From: Bradymonadales bacterium
GTDB lineage: Bacteria; Myxococcota_A; Bradymonadia; JAFGEP01
Reading direction: 5' to 3'
Assembly (NCBI GenBank): GCA_016931535.1
Contig: JAFGEP010000058.1
Coordinates: 1 to 45,448 of the forward strand
DNA: 45,448 nt
The translations under genes and the position numbers were made by a program. The notes under the pieces were generated by a model. The model saw nothing but the letters and a program-made list of their open reading frames with translations, had not been told where the DNA came from and did not search any database. Shown piece after piece: positions 8,764-16,170 of this stretch; within the stretch, counting starts at the first letter, position 1, and each line of letters opens with the position of its first letter.

Positions 8764-9690
8764 TCAAGGTCTGCTCTGCCTGGGAGACCCGTCGGGGTGG
8801 TGGTGCTCGAGGGGATCGAAGCGCTCGTCCACCTGGAAGCGGAGGCGATCGGCGGCCTGTAGGCTTGCTTGCAGGTACTGTGGCGATTCGAAGTAGTCGA
8901 CCAGCGGCTGCTCGATGGCCAGGATCTGCTCCTCCGGCTCCCAGAAGAAGGGCCGAGGGGGGTCCACCGAGGCCAGCCGGACCTGCCCCGAGTACATGGC
9001 CCAGGAGGCATCCGCCAGGCTGAGGTGTGCGAGGTCGCGTTTGAGGGCCATCAGTCTCCCTTCCACCGCCGGGTCGAAGAACCGATAGCTCCTGGAGTAG
9101 ATGATGGCGGCGTGCAGGAACTCGGGCCGGTTGATGATCCCGTGACAACGGAGGCGAAGGGCCATGGCACGGAACAGCCGATCCACCTCGTGAGCGACGC
9201 TCAGCCCCGGCTTCTCCTGGCCCGGCAGGACCGGGCGAGAGGCGTCGAACTTTCCCGCGGGGTTCTGCATCAACAGCCAGAGCAGGTAGAGCATCCGGAT
9301 CTCCCGGTGGTGCAGTGCGGTGGCGAAGGGAGCCTCGGTCTCGAAGCGGCCGACGTGCAGGGTGGCCTCGGCCAGGATGCAACGAGGTTCCACCTTGCGG
9401 CACAGGAGGCGAAGCGTGTGGTAGTCGGGTTGGTCGGTCTCGAACTGCATCTCGAAGTCGGCCAGATCCATGGCTCTGAGCTTCTGGGTAACCCCGAACC
9501 GCTCCAGCCCGTCGCGCACCCCCTGCTCGCTGTAGGTTCCCAGGAGCAGTCGAGGTGCGCCTCGGGCTCCCACCAGGCCGTCGAGATCGTCGGTCTGGGG
9601 GAGCCCTGCCATGGCGCCGGGATCCACTCGTTCCTTGAGATGCTTCAACCCTTCGAGAAAGCGGCGAAGCTTGGTGGAGGCGTCGATCAT
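8764..9690 (-). CDS. Conserved hypothetical protein paired with acyl-CoA ligase
   Basis: 308 residues, no signal peptide or convincing membrane segment, therefore probably cytoplasmic. The middle is mainly helical with an aromatic, Leu-rich stretch (REIRMLYLLWLLMQ, about residues 130-143). I see no catalytic motif that I can name. It starts 18 nt after the stop of the acyl-CoA ligase gene on the same strand, so the two are almost certainly co-transcribed and may act together in fatty-acid activation or use. Family unidentified; the functional link is inferred from position alone. Confidence 0.65.
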   Translation of the reverse strand: MIDASTKLRRFLEGLKHLKERVDPGAMAGLPQTDDLDGLVGARGAPRLLLGTYSEQGVRDGLERFGVTQKLRAMDLADFEMQFETDQPDYHTLRLLCRKVEPRCILAEATLHVGRFETEAPFATALHHREIRMLYLLWLLMQNPAGKFDASRPVLPGQEKPGLSVAHEVDRLFRAMALRLRCHGIINRPEFLHAAIIYSRSYRFFDPAVEGRLMALKRDLAHLSLADASWAMYSGQVRLASVDPPRPFFWEPEEQILAIEQPLVDYFESPQYLQASLQAADRLRFQVDERFDPLEHHHPDGSPRQSRP

Positions 9691-9708
9691 CGAGGCGGTG
9701 TATTGGCG

Positions 9709-11466
9709 CTACTTCTTTTCCTTGGCCGATTTGAACAGCGGGTCCGCTTCCTGCAGCTCGCGTCGGAGCACCTTGCCCACCATGCTCTTGGGGAGGTCAT
9801 CGCGGAACTCGATGTAGCGCGGCACCTTGTAGTGGGTCAGGTTCTTCTTGCACCACTCGTGCAGCTCCTCCTCGGTCAACTTGCCCTGGAACTCCGGCTT
9901 GAGCACGACCCAGGCCTTGATGACCTCGCCCGTCTCCCTGTCGGGCAAGCCGGCCACCGCCACCTCGCTGACCGCCTCGTGGCCACCTACCAGCTCCTCC
10001 ACCTCCTTGGGGAAGACCGAGTAGCCCTTGTACTTGATGAGCTGCTTCTTGCGGTCGTTGATGGTGACCCTCCCCTTCTCATCCATCCAGCCGATATCTC
10101 CGGTCAACAACCACTTCTTGCCGTCCCACTCCTTGATCGTCTCGTCGGTCTCCTCGGGGCGGTTGAGATAGCCCACCATGACCTGGGGCCCAGCCACGCA
10201 GATCTCCCCCGACTGGTCTTCACCGACCCCCATCTCCCGCGTGGTGGTCTCGATATCCATGATCTTCCACTCGGTGCCGGGGAAGGGCAGGCCGATGGTG
10301 CCGATCTTGCGGTTGCCCCAGAATGGTCCGGCCGACACGACCGGCGAGGACTCGGTGAGCCCGTACCCCTCGACCAAGAGGGCGCTGGTTTTCTTCTCGA
10401 ACGCCTCCTGCACCGGCCGATGCAACGGACCGGCGCCCGACACGCACAAGGTCATCTTGCCGGCCAGGTTGTAGTTGCCGATCTCGGGATAGTCGGCGAT
10501 GCGCTGGAAGAGTACCTCCGCGCCGGCAAAGACCGATCCCTCTGCCGGTCCGAGCCGCATGATGGTGTCCAGCAGATCCTTGGTTGCTGGCGGCCTCGGG
10601 AACAGCAGCATCCACATGCCGGCATAGATGGAGATGTTCATCACGCAGGTCATGGCGAAGGAGTGGAACAACGGCAGCACCCCGATGTCCATCGCTCCAG
10701 CCGGAACCTTTTGCTCCAGCAGCCAGGCTCGCGACTGGATGGCGTTGGAGACCACGTTGAAGTGGCTCAACACCGCCGCCTTGGGAACGCCGGTGGTGCC
10801 ACCGGTCATGATGTAGGTGGCGGGGTCGATCCGGGGATCGATGTCCACCTTGGGAACTGCCGGCGGCGTGCGCAAGAGCTTCATGAAGCTCAAGGCGGTG
10901 GGTGGCATCTTGCCCTTGGGGATCTTGCCCAACAGCTTGCCCAAGAACCGCTTGAATCCGAGCCCGTGGGCCAGATCGGCGATGTTGGTGCCGATCACGA
11001 AGTCCATCTTGATCTGGCCGATGATGGGGGCGACCGTCGGCTCGTACAAAGCGTCCAGGACGATCAAACCCTTGGCTTCCACGGTCTTGAGCTGGTGCAG
11101 CACCTCACCGGCCTTGTAGGTGGGGTTCACGCCGGTCGCCACCGCGCCCAGCCGGGCGAGCGCGTAGTAGGAGATGACGTACTGGAAGCTGTTGGGGAGC
11201 AGAATGGCCACCACGTCGCCCTTCTTCACGCCTAACTGGTGCAGCGCCGTGGCGAATCGGTCGACGTGCCCTTTGAGCTCCGCAAAGCTCATGAAGGTCT
11301 CGAGAAACCAGATGGCTTTTTTGTCTCCGTATTTCTTGGCCGACTGGTCCAGCATCTCCCCCAACGTCATGTCCGGGAAGTCCAGGTTCTTGGGGACCTC
11401 ATCGGGCCAACCTGCCTCTTTTCCAAACCAGGGCTTGCTCTCGTCAACATGGAACTCTTTGGTCAT
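9709..11466 (-). CDS. Long-chain fatty acid-CoA ligase (AMP-binding family)
   Basis: 585 residues from the ATG at 11466, which has GGAGGAGG 7 nt upstream; a start 12 codons earlier lacks this. It activates a fatty acid to acyl-AMP and then acyl-CoA. The ANL-superfamily signatures are all present: phosphate loop IMTGGTTGVPKAAVLSH, the GYGLTESSP adenine-binding motif, TGDIGWMDEKGRV with the ribose-binding Asp, the hinge DRKKQLIKYKG, and the catalytic Lys near the C-terminus in PKSMVGKVLRREL. Length is normal for the family. It is the first gene of a two-gene unit with the hypothetical protein at 8764-9690 and has its own promoter candidate. Chain-length preference cannot be told from sequence by eye. 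Confidence 0.9.
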   Translation of the reverse strand: MTKEFHVDESKPWFGKEAGWPDEVPKNLDFPDMTLGEMLDQSAKKYGDKKAIWFLETFMSFAELKGHVDRFATALHQLGVKKGDVVAILLPNSFQYVISYYALARLGAVATGVNPTYKAGEVLHQLKTVEAKGLIVLDALYEPTVAPIIGQIKMDFVIGTNIADLAHGLGFKRFLGKLLGKIPKGKMPPTALSFMKLLRTPPAVPKVDIDPRIDPATYIMTGGTTGVPKAAVLSHFNVVSNAIQSRAWLLEQKVPAGAMDIGVLPLFHSFAMTCVMNISIYAGMWMLLFPRPPATKDLLDTIMRLGPAEGSVFAGAEVLFQRIADYPEIGNYNLAGKMTLCVSGAGPLHRPVQEAFEKKTSALLVEGYGLTESSPVVSAGPFWGNRKIGTIGLPFPGTEWKIMDIETTTREMGVGEDQSGEICVAGPQVMVGYLNRPEETDETIKEWDGKKWLLTGDIGWMDEKGRVTINDRKKQLIKYKGYSVFPKEVEELVGGHEAVSEVAVAGLPDRETGEVIKAWVVLKPEFQGKLTEEELHEWCKKNLTHYKVPRYIEFRDDLPKSMVGKVLRRELQEADPLFKSAKEKK

Positions 11467-11516
11467 GGGGGAGCCTCCTCCGACTTCTGAAATGGAATCC
11501 AAGGTGATGCCCTGTC

Positions 11517-11545
11517 CTTATAGCCCACCGTCCGCCCGTTGGCAA
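11517..11545 (-). promoter_or_regulatory. Candidate sigma70-type promoter of the acyl-CoA ligase operon
   Basis: On the minus strand TTGCCA (11540-11545) and TATAAG (11517-11522) are separated by exactly 17 nt and lie about 50 nt before the ATG at 11466. Both boxes are close to the sigma70 consensus. Confidence 0.55.
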
Positions 11546-11693
11546 TCGGTGGAATACAGGTTGGAGAGACGGTTGACAGTCGATCCGTACCACTCGAAGA
11601 TCAGAGGTCGACGACCCGGAAGCAGCCAGCTCTCCATCACCCGCTGACACCTGTCTACTGCTGGAGACCGGCTGCCGACATCCGAGACGAACC

Positions 11694-12422
11694 ATGGAGT
11701 CTTTGCCTCTGATCCGGCTGGGCTGGCCGGTCTCCAACGTCTGGCTCTTGCCCCGCACTGACATCGGGCCGGTGCTCGTGGATGCCGGGATGGCGGCCCT
11801 CTGGCCAGTCATACGCCATGGTCTGCGACGGCAGGGGGTCGTTCCTGGAGATCTGGCAGCCGTGCTGCTGACTCACCGCCACAGCGACCACGCGGGGAAC
11901 GCCGCTCGACTCCACCAGGAATACGGCGTTCCGATCTGGGCCCATCCGGCCGACGGCGAGGTCCTGCGCGGCAAGAGCCCCTTGCCGAGGCTGAAGCCCG
12001 ACGGGATGAGCGTGACCGCCTGGTTCTGCCGGCTGGAAAACCGATTTCCGGCCCGCACCGTGGAGACCAGGCCGCTGGAGGAAGGGGATGTGATCGCCGG
12101 TCTCGAGGTCCACTGGGTGCCGGGGCACACCGCCGGCTCCGTGTTCCTCTACCATCGCTCATCGGGCACCCTGTTTACCGGGGACATGCTATTGAACGGG
12201 GTGCCCCCCCTGATCACAAGAACCCGCCTCTGCCTCCCCTTTCCCCCTTTCTGTGACGACTACGCCCGGGCAATCGAGAGCCTGGACGCTTTCCAAAAAA
12301 AAGACCTGGACGTCCGTCTCCTGTGTCCCGGTCACGGCCCAATGCGGCGCGGCCCGATCGGGCGCGGTCTGAATAGGCTGCTGGAAGCAGAACGCGCCAA
12401 GGGAGATTCGAGGGGGACCTGA
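11694..12422 (+). CDS. Metallo-beta-lactamase-fold hydrolase
   Basis: 242 residues, no signal peptide, so cytoplasmic. The fold is shown by the metal-binding motif THRHSDHAG (residues 60-68), a later Asp in GDVIAG, the PGHTAGS histidine, FTGDML with the bridging Asp, and a final CPGHGP histidine. This set is that of the glyoxalase II-like branch with two metal ions, so a thioester, lactone or similar substrate is likely but not determined. It is transcribed divergently from the acyl-CoA ligase operon, with about 230 nt between them, and has TTGACA at 11573-11578. Length is normal for a stand-alone domain. Confidence 0.85.
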   Translation: MESLPLIRLGWPVSNVWLLPRTDIGPVLVDAGMAALWPVIRHGLRRQGVVPGDLAAVLLTHRHSDHAGNAARLHQEYGVPIWAHPADGEVLRGKSPLPRLKPDGMSVTAWFCRLENRFPARTVETRPLEEGDVIAGLEVHWVPGHTAGSVFLYHRSSGTLFTGDMLLNGVPPLITRTRLCLPFPPFCDDYARAIESLDAFQKKDLDVRLLCPGHGPMRRGPIGRGLNRLLEAERAKGDSRGT

Positions 12423-12521
12423 TCGACCCCGGGCGGCGGCGCTGTTGCCCGGCCACCTGGAAACAACGGGTGACAAGGAAGCGAGAGGTTCACGAACGAT
12501 GCAACGAGGGCTTGTGAGCTC

Positions 12522-13946
12522 ATGATCGACCGCAGACAATTTCTTTGGCGCCTCCTCTTGTCCGGGGCAGGGCTCGCCGGGACCGGGGCGCTGCCGCTGT
12601 ATTGCTCGTCCGATGGCCGGGGTGACACCACCGATGATCGGGGGGACGGCACCGATACCACTGGCGACCTGCCCGTCGATCTCGGGCCGGATCGGTCCGA
12701 CCTGGACCAGGGAGGCGTCATCGAGCCGGTCCCCCGCCCGAACCCGGCGCGATGTCTGATCGAGCCGGTGCAGCTGCCGGGCGCGGGGGAGATCCTCGCC
12801 GAAGAGCTGGTCACGATCGAACCCGACGCGATGGCGGTGGCCTGGGTCACCCTTACGGAATGCCGATCGGTGCTGGCCATAGAGGCCGATGGCGAGCAGG
12901 AGCTGCAGTACACCGACGACGGTACGCCGCGGCGCTTCCACCTGCTGGAGGTGGCGGGGCTGCAACCCGGTCGGAGATACCGCTATCGGACCTGCCAGGG
13001 CGACCTTGCCTGGGAAGACCCGTTCGGCCTCTCGCCCCGCTCCCTGGTCACCCTGGCTCGACCCCCCGGTGCTCGGCTTTTCCGCTTTGCCACGCTCAAC
13101 GATCTGCACATGGGCTGCGATGAGGTCGGTCTGATCAACGGCACGGGCCAGGCGTTTTGTTGGCCTGACCCCGACAACCCCCACTACCTCTTCTCGGCCC
13201 GTTCTGCGGTGGCCGAGCTGAACCAGCGGGGTGTGGACCTGGTCTTTGTCAAGGGTGACCTCAGCTCCGATCAACTGCTGGCGGAGTTCGAGCTGGCGCG
13301 GGAGGTGCTCGATGACCTGTCCATGCCCTACTACCCGATGCGGGGCAACCACGACCGGGTGGGCGAGAACCCCGAGGATTACTTTCTGACCGTGTTTGGC
13401 GACCTGCTACCGGATGGCCACACCTTCTTTGCTGTCGAACGGGCGGGGGTGCGGTTTGTCTGCCTGGACTCCAACCGGCTCGAGGACGGTTTCCCCTACC
13501 TGTCTTCCGAGCAGCTGGCCTGGTTGGCCGACGAGCTGGCCACCTCTCCAGACCGGCCGACCTTCGTTCTCCTCCACCACGCCGTCAGCGATCAGGCCGG
13601 CATGGTGTTTTCGCTGCTCGGAAGAAACCGACAGGAGTTCATCGACACCGTGGCACCCCACCCCCAGGTGGCCGGTATCCTGAGCGGCCACAGCCACCGG
13701 GATCGCGTCACCTTCGATGCCCAGCTGGGCCGCATCCCCTGCGTGGAAACGGCCGCTACCTTGCACTACCCGTCGGGGTATGCCGTCTACGACGTGTACC
13801 AAGGCGGATACACCCAGATCTCCTATCGCCTCTCCTGCCCCGAGTGCCTGGAGTGGGCCGAGATGACCAAGGAGCTGTACGATGGCAGAGGGGTGGAGCT
13901 GCTGTTCGCGCCGGCGGACCAACGGTGCTTCACCTACCTTTTCTGA
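12522..13946 (+). CDS. Tat-exported lipoprotein metallophosphoesterase
   Basis: 474 residues. The N-terminus carries a twin-arginine motif (DRRQFLW), a hydrophobic stretch and a possible lipidation Cys (ALPLYC, residue 28), then an Asp/Thr-rich linker, so a folded, metal-loaded enzyme is probably exported by the Tat system. About residues 90-175 resemble the Ig-like purple-acid-phosphatase N-domain. The calcineurin-like core has all five motifs: NDLHMG, KGDLSSD, RGNHDR, LLHHAVSD and LSGHSHRD. It should hydrolyse phosphomono- or diesters outside the cytoplasm. The stop codon falls at the first base pairs of a 110-bp tandem repeat. The ribosome-binding site is weak, but no better start is available. 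Confidence 0.85.
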   Translation: MIDRRQFLWRLLLSGAGLAGTGALPLYCSSDGRGDTTDDRGDGTDTTGDLPVDLGPDRSDLDQGGVIEPVPRPNPARCLIEPVQLPGAGEILAEELVTIEPDAMAVAWVTLTECRSVLAIEADGEQELQYTDDGTPRRFHLLEVAGLQPGRRYRYRTCQGDLAWEDPFGLSPRSLVTLARPPGARLFRFATLNDLHMGCDEVGLINGTGQAFCWPDPDNPHYLFSARSAVAELNQRGVDLVFVKGDLSSDQLLAEFELAREVLDDLSMPYYPMRGNHDRVGENPEDYFLTVFGDLLPDGHTFFAVERAGVRFVCLDSNRLEDGFPYLSSEQLAWLADELATSPDRPTFVLLHHAVSDQAGMVFSLLGRNRQEFIDTVAPHPQVAGILSGHSHRDRVTFDAQLGRIPCVETAATLHYPSGYAVYDVYQGGYTQISYRLSCPECLEWAEMTKELYDGRGVELLFAPADQRCFTYLF

Positions 13947-14162
13947 ATTCGGCCGGGCCGTCTGCCGGGCCTGGAAGACTCCAGCACCCGATGGTCACCA
14001 GAGGCTTGCCCTGTGGCACCGCCCGCCTGTCTCCCGCCTCTCGGCCCGGGTGCTGAATTCGGCTGGACCTTTCGCCCCACCTGGGAGACTTCACCACCCG
14101 TTGATCACCAGAGGCTTGCCCTGTGGCACCGCCCGCCTGGTTTTTTGCACCTCGGCCCAGGT
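13943..14162 (+). repeat. Two tandem 110-bp units beginning at the metallophosphoesterase stop codon
   Basis: Units at 13943-14052 and 14053-14162 align over their full length at roughly 80 percent by eye. A stretch of about 30 bp within them (13998 and 14108 onward, ccagaggcttgccctgtggc and following) is identical. Each unit opens with ctgaattcgg, so the second copy repeats the stop-codon context of the gene. No coding potential is evident. This fills most of the gap between 13947 and 14244; the remaining 80 bp show nothing notable. Confidence 0.8.
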
Positions 14163-14244
14163 TTTGTCGCACCACCTGGTGAAAAGCGGGTCATTCACAA
14201 GGCTCTCGAAAAACCGGATCCCAGGGCGTATAACCCGCACCACC

Positions 14245-14769
14245 ATGGCGTGGATACAGACCTATACCGGGAAGCAGTTCTATCCGCTCGACCCCAGGCC
14301 GTCCGATATCGACCTGGTCGACATCGCGCACTCCCTCAGCCTCCAGTGCCGCTTTTCCGGCCATTGCCTGCAGTTCTACTCGGTCGCCGAGCACAGCGTG
14401 CGGGTATCGGCCATCCTGCCGGCAAACCTGGCCCTGTGGGGGCTGCTTCACGATGCCGCCGAAGCCTATCTGACCGATCTGCCTCGACCGGTGAAAGGCC
14501 GATTCCCGGAGTTTCGCGTGATCGAGGACCGGTTGCTGGAGGTGATCGCGCGTCACTACGACCTGGTCTGGCCGATGCCCGCCGAGGTCGCCCTGGCCGA
14601 CTCCCGCCTGCTGGCCACCGAGGCCAGGGATCTGATGGCGGTCTCGCCAGAGCCCTGGGGACTGGGGGTGGAGCCGTTGGAGGGCCAGATTCAGCCCTGG
14701 CTGCCGGATCGGGCGGAAACCGCCTTTCTGGCCCGGTTTCGGGAGATCACCGGAACGATGCCGGGTTGA
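14245..14769 (+). CDS. HD-domain phosphohydrolase (YfbR-like)
   Basis: 174 residues from the ATG at 14245, giving the family's usual opening (MAWIQTYTGKQFYPLDPRP). The HD-superfamily metal set is present: His in SVAEHSVRVS, His-Asp in LLHDAAEAYLTD, and a later Asp in LADSRLLATEA. Members of this compact family are related to the YfbR 5'-deoxynucleotidase and often occur in phages and genomic islands; a nucleotide-phosphohydrolase role is inferred from that similarity. Reading frame is open upstream to 13882, but that extension runs through the 110-bp repeats and has no family match. Confidence 0.85.
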   Translation: MAWIQTYTGKQFYPLDPRPSDIDLVDIAHSLSLQCRFSGHCLQFYSVAEHSVRVSAILPANLALWGLLHDAAEAYLTDLPRPVKGRFPEFRVIEDRLLEVIARHYDLVWPMPAEVALADSRLLATEARDLMAVSPEPWGLGVEPLEGQIQPWLPDRAETAFLARFREITGTMPG

Positions 14770-14775
14770 ACCGAT

Positions 14776-14804
14776 CCAGAGGGGGGTGAGCTCCCCTCGA
14801 TCTG
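14776..14804 (+). terminator. Hairpin just after the HD phosphohydrolase gene
   Basis: CCAGA and TCTGG ends enclose GGGG/CCCC arms around gtgagct, 6 nt after the stop at 14769. There is no U-run, so factor-independent termination is uncertain. Confidence 0.35.
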
Positions 14805-14861
14805 GCACAGCACCAGGAGGCCGACGATGTCTCGTTTCGAGGTCGGGTTGGGGAGAGATCG

Positions 14862-15962
14862 GTGAGGAAGTCCGCCGGCAACGCGACCATCATCCCGCTC
14901 GAGGTGCAGCGGCTGTGGATCCGGTGGCTGCACCGGGAGTGGGATGCGATCAACACCCGCTACCTGGCCGGTCGGCTGAAACGTCCCCAGATTCTCCTCG
15001 ACCAGGCGGCCGGCCGCGACGGTTCCTGGAACCGGACCACCCGCTGCCTGACCATCAGTCTGCCCCACGTGCTGAGATCGCTCTGGGCCCAGGTGGCGCT
15101 CACCTTGCGCCACGAGGTGGCCCACCAGGTGGTCGACGAGCTGTTCGGGGGAGCGCAGGCGAGCCAACACGGCCCCCTGTTTGGACGGGCCTGTCGGCTC
15201 CTGGACCTGGAAGGCAGCCCCGACCTGGTCCGACCACCCTCGGCTGCCGACCAACGGGTGCTCGAACGGATCCGCAAGCTGATGAACCTGGCGCAGTCCG
15301 ACAATCCGCACGAGGCCCAGCTGGCGATGGCGGCCGCCAACCGGTTGCTGCTGCGGCACAACCTCGAGGCGACCGAAGCGGTCCGTTCGTCTCCCTATGT
15401 CTACCGCTGGTTCGGCAAGCCGGTGGGCCAGATCCCGCTGGAACGCAAGCTGTTGTCCGGGATCCTCCAGGATTTCTTCTTCGTCCGCAACATCTGGATC
15501 CAGACCACCGAGATGTCCACCGGCCGCCCGGTCTACCTGCTCGAGGTGCTGGGCATGAGCCACAACGTGGAGATCGCCCGCTATGTCCACGGCTATCTCA
15601 CCGACACGCTGGACCGCTTGTGGAACCAGTACCGGACGCAGCAGGGACCGATCAATAGGCCCAAAGCCATGCGGAACTCCTACCGCGTCGGCGTGCTGCA
15701 AGGGTTTCGACAGCACCTGGAGGCCGAGCGGGAGAGCTGCCGCCAGGAAGGCCTCATCTGGCTGGGCGATGCCTCCCTCAAGGAGCTCTTCGACCAGCGC
15801 CATCCAGTCAGGGATCAGTGCCGATCGGGGACCTACCTCGGCGGATCGGCCAACGAGGACGGCCAAAAGGCCGGCCGCTCCTTGCGGATCCGGAGCGCTT
15901 TGGTAGAGCCGCCGGCGTCTTGTCGAGGCCTGGCGTTGCCCTTCCGTTCCGAAGAGTCCTGA
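14862..15962 (+). CDS. SprT-like zinc metalloprotease domain fused to DUF2786
   Basis: 366 residues from a GTG start preceded by GGGGAGAG. Residues 15-115 resemble SprT: the HEVAH zinc motif (84-88) and a third ligand His in QHGPLFGRAC (103). DUF2786 follows at about 131-168 (RVLERIRKLMNLAQSDNPHEAQLAMAAANRLL), and the rest is helical with a basic tail. The SprT fold is shared with Spartan, which cleaves proteins crosslinked to DNA; DUF2786 has no known activity. A DNA-protein repair or stress role is therefore plausible but inferred. It lies 92 nt after the HD phosphohydrolase on the same strand. Confidence 0.8.
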   Translation: MRKSAGNATIIPLEVQRLWIRWLHREWDAINTRYLAGRLKRPQILLDQAAGRDGSWNRTTRCLTISLPHVLRSLWAQVALTLRHEVAHQVVDELFGGAQASQHGPLFGRACRLLDLEGSPDLVRPPSAADQRVLERIRKLMNLAQSDNPHEAQLAMAAANRLLLRHNLEATEAVRSSPYVYRWFGKPVGQIPLERKLLSGILQDFFFVRNIWIQTTEMSTGRPVYLLEVLGMSHNVEIARYVHGYLTDTLDRLWNQYRTQQGPINRPKAMRNSYRVGVLQGFRQHLEAERESCRQEGLIWLGDASLKELFDQRHPVRDQCRSGTYLGGSANEDGQKAGRSLRIRSALVEPPASCRGLALPFRSEES

Positions 15963-16039
15963 GCCGCCTCCTCCGAGCCAACCCTTCCCTCTCGATGCGT
16001 GCCCGATCGCGCCCGGAGCCGGGTTCGACCGCCCGCTTA

Positions 16040-16068
16040 TTGACTCGCCGGAGGAAGATGGTTACTCT
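16040..16068 (+). promoter_or_regulatory. Candidate promoter for the Cys-rich repeat lipoprotein
   Basis: TTGACT at 16040-16045 and TACTCT at 16063-16068 are 17 nt apart, in a locally AT-richer stretch, about 100 nt before the start at 16171. The -10 box is poor. No other gene lies in 15963-16170. Confidence 0.3.
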
Positions 16069-16170
16069 TTCTCTTGCACGGGGGCCGGTGTAATTGTTTA
16101 TCTCTGAGACGCCGGTTGAATGTTGCACAATGAGTGCTGGCGTATTTGATGGCGGATGTTGGAGGAAAAA

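Noticed and set aside
8869..11235. Long open frame (788 codons) on the plus strand
   Set aside because: It lies opposite the acyl-CoA ligase and its partner, has no domain sense, and is rich in His, Gly and Gln as expected of antisense reading in GC-rich genes.
11573..11601. Promoter for the metallo-beta-lactamase-fold gene
   Set aside because: TTGACA is perfect, but the hexamer 17 nt later (GAAGAT) matches the -10 consensus at only three of six positions.
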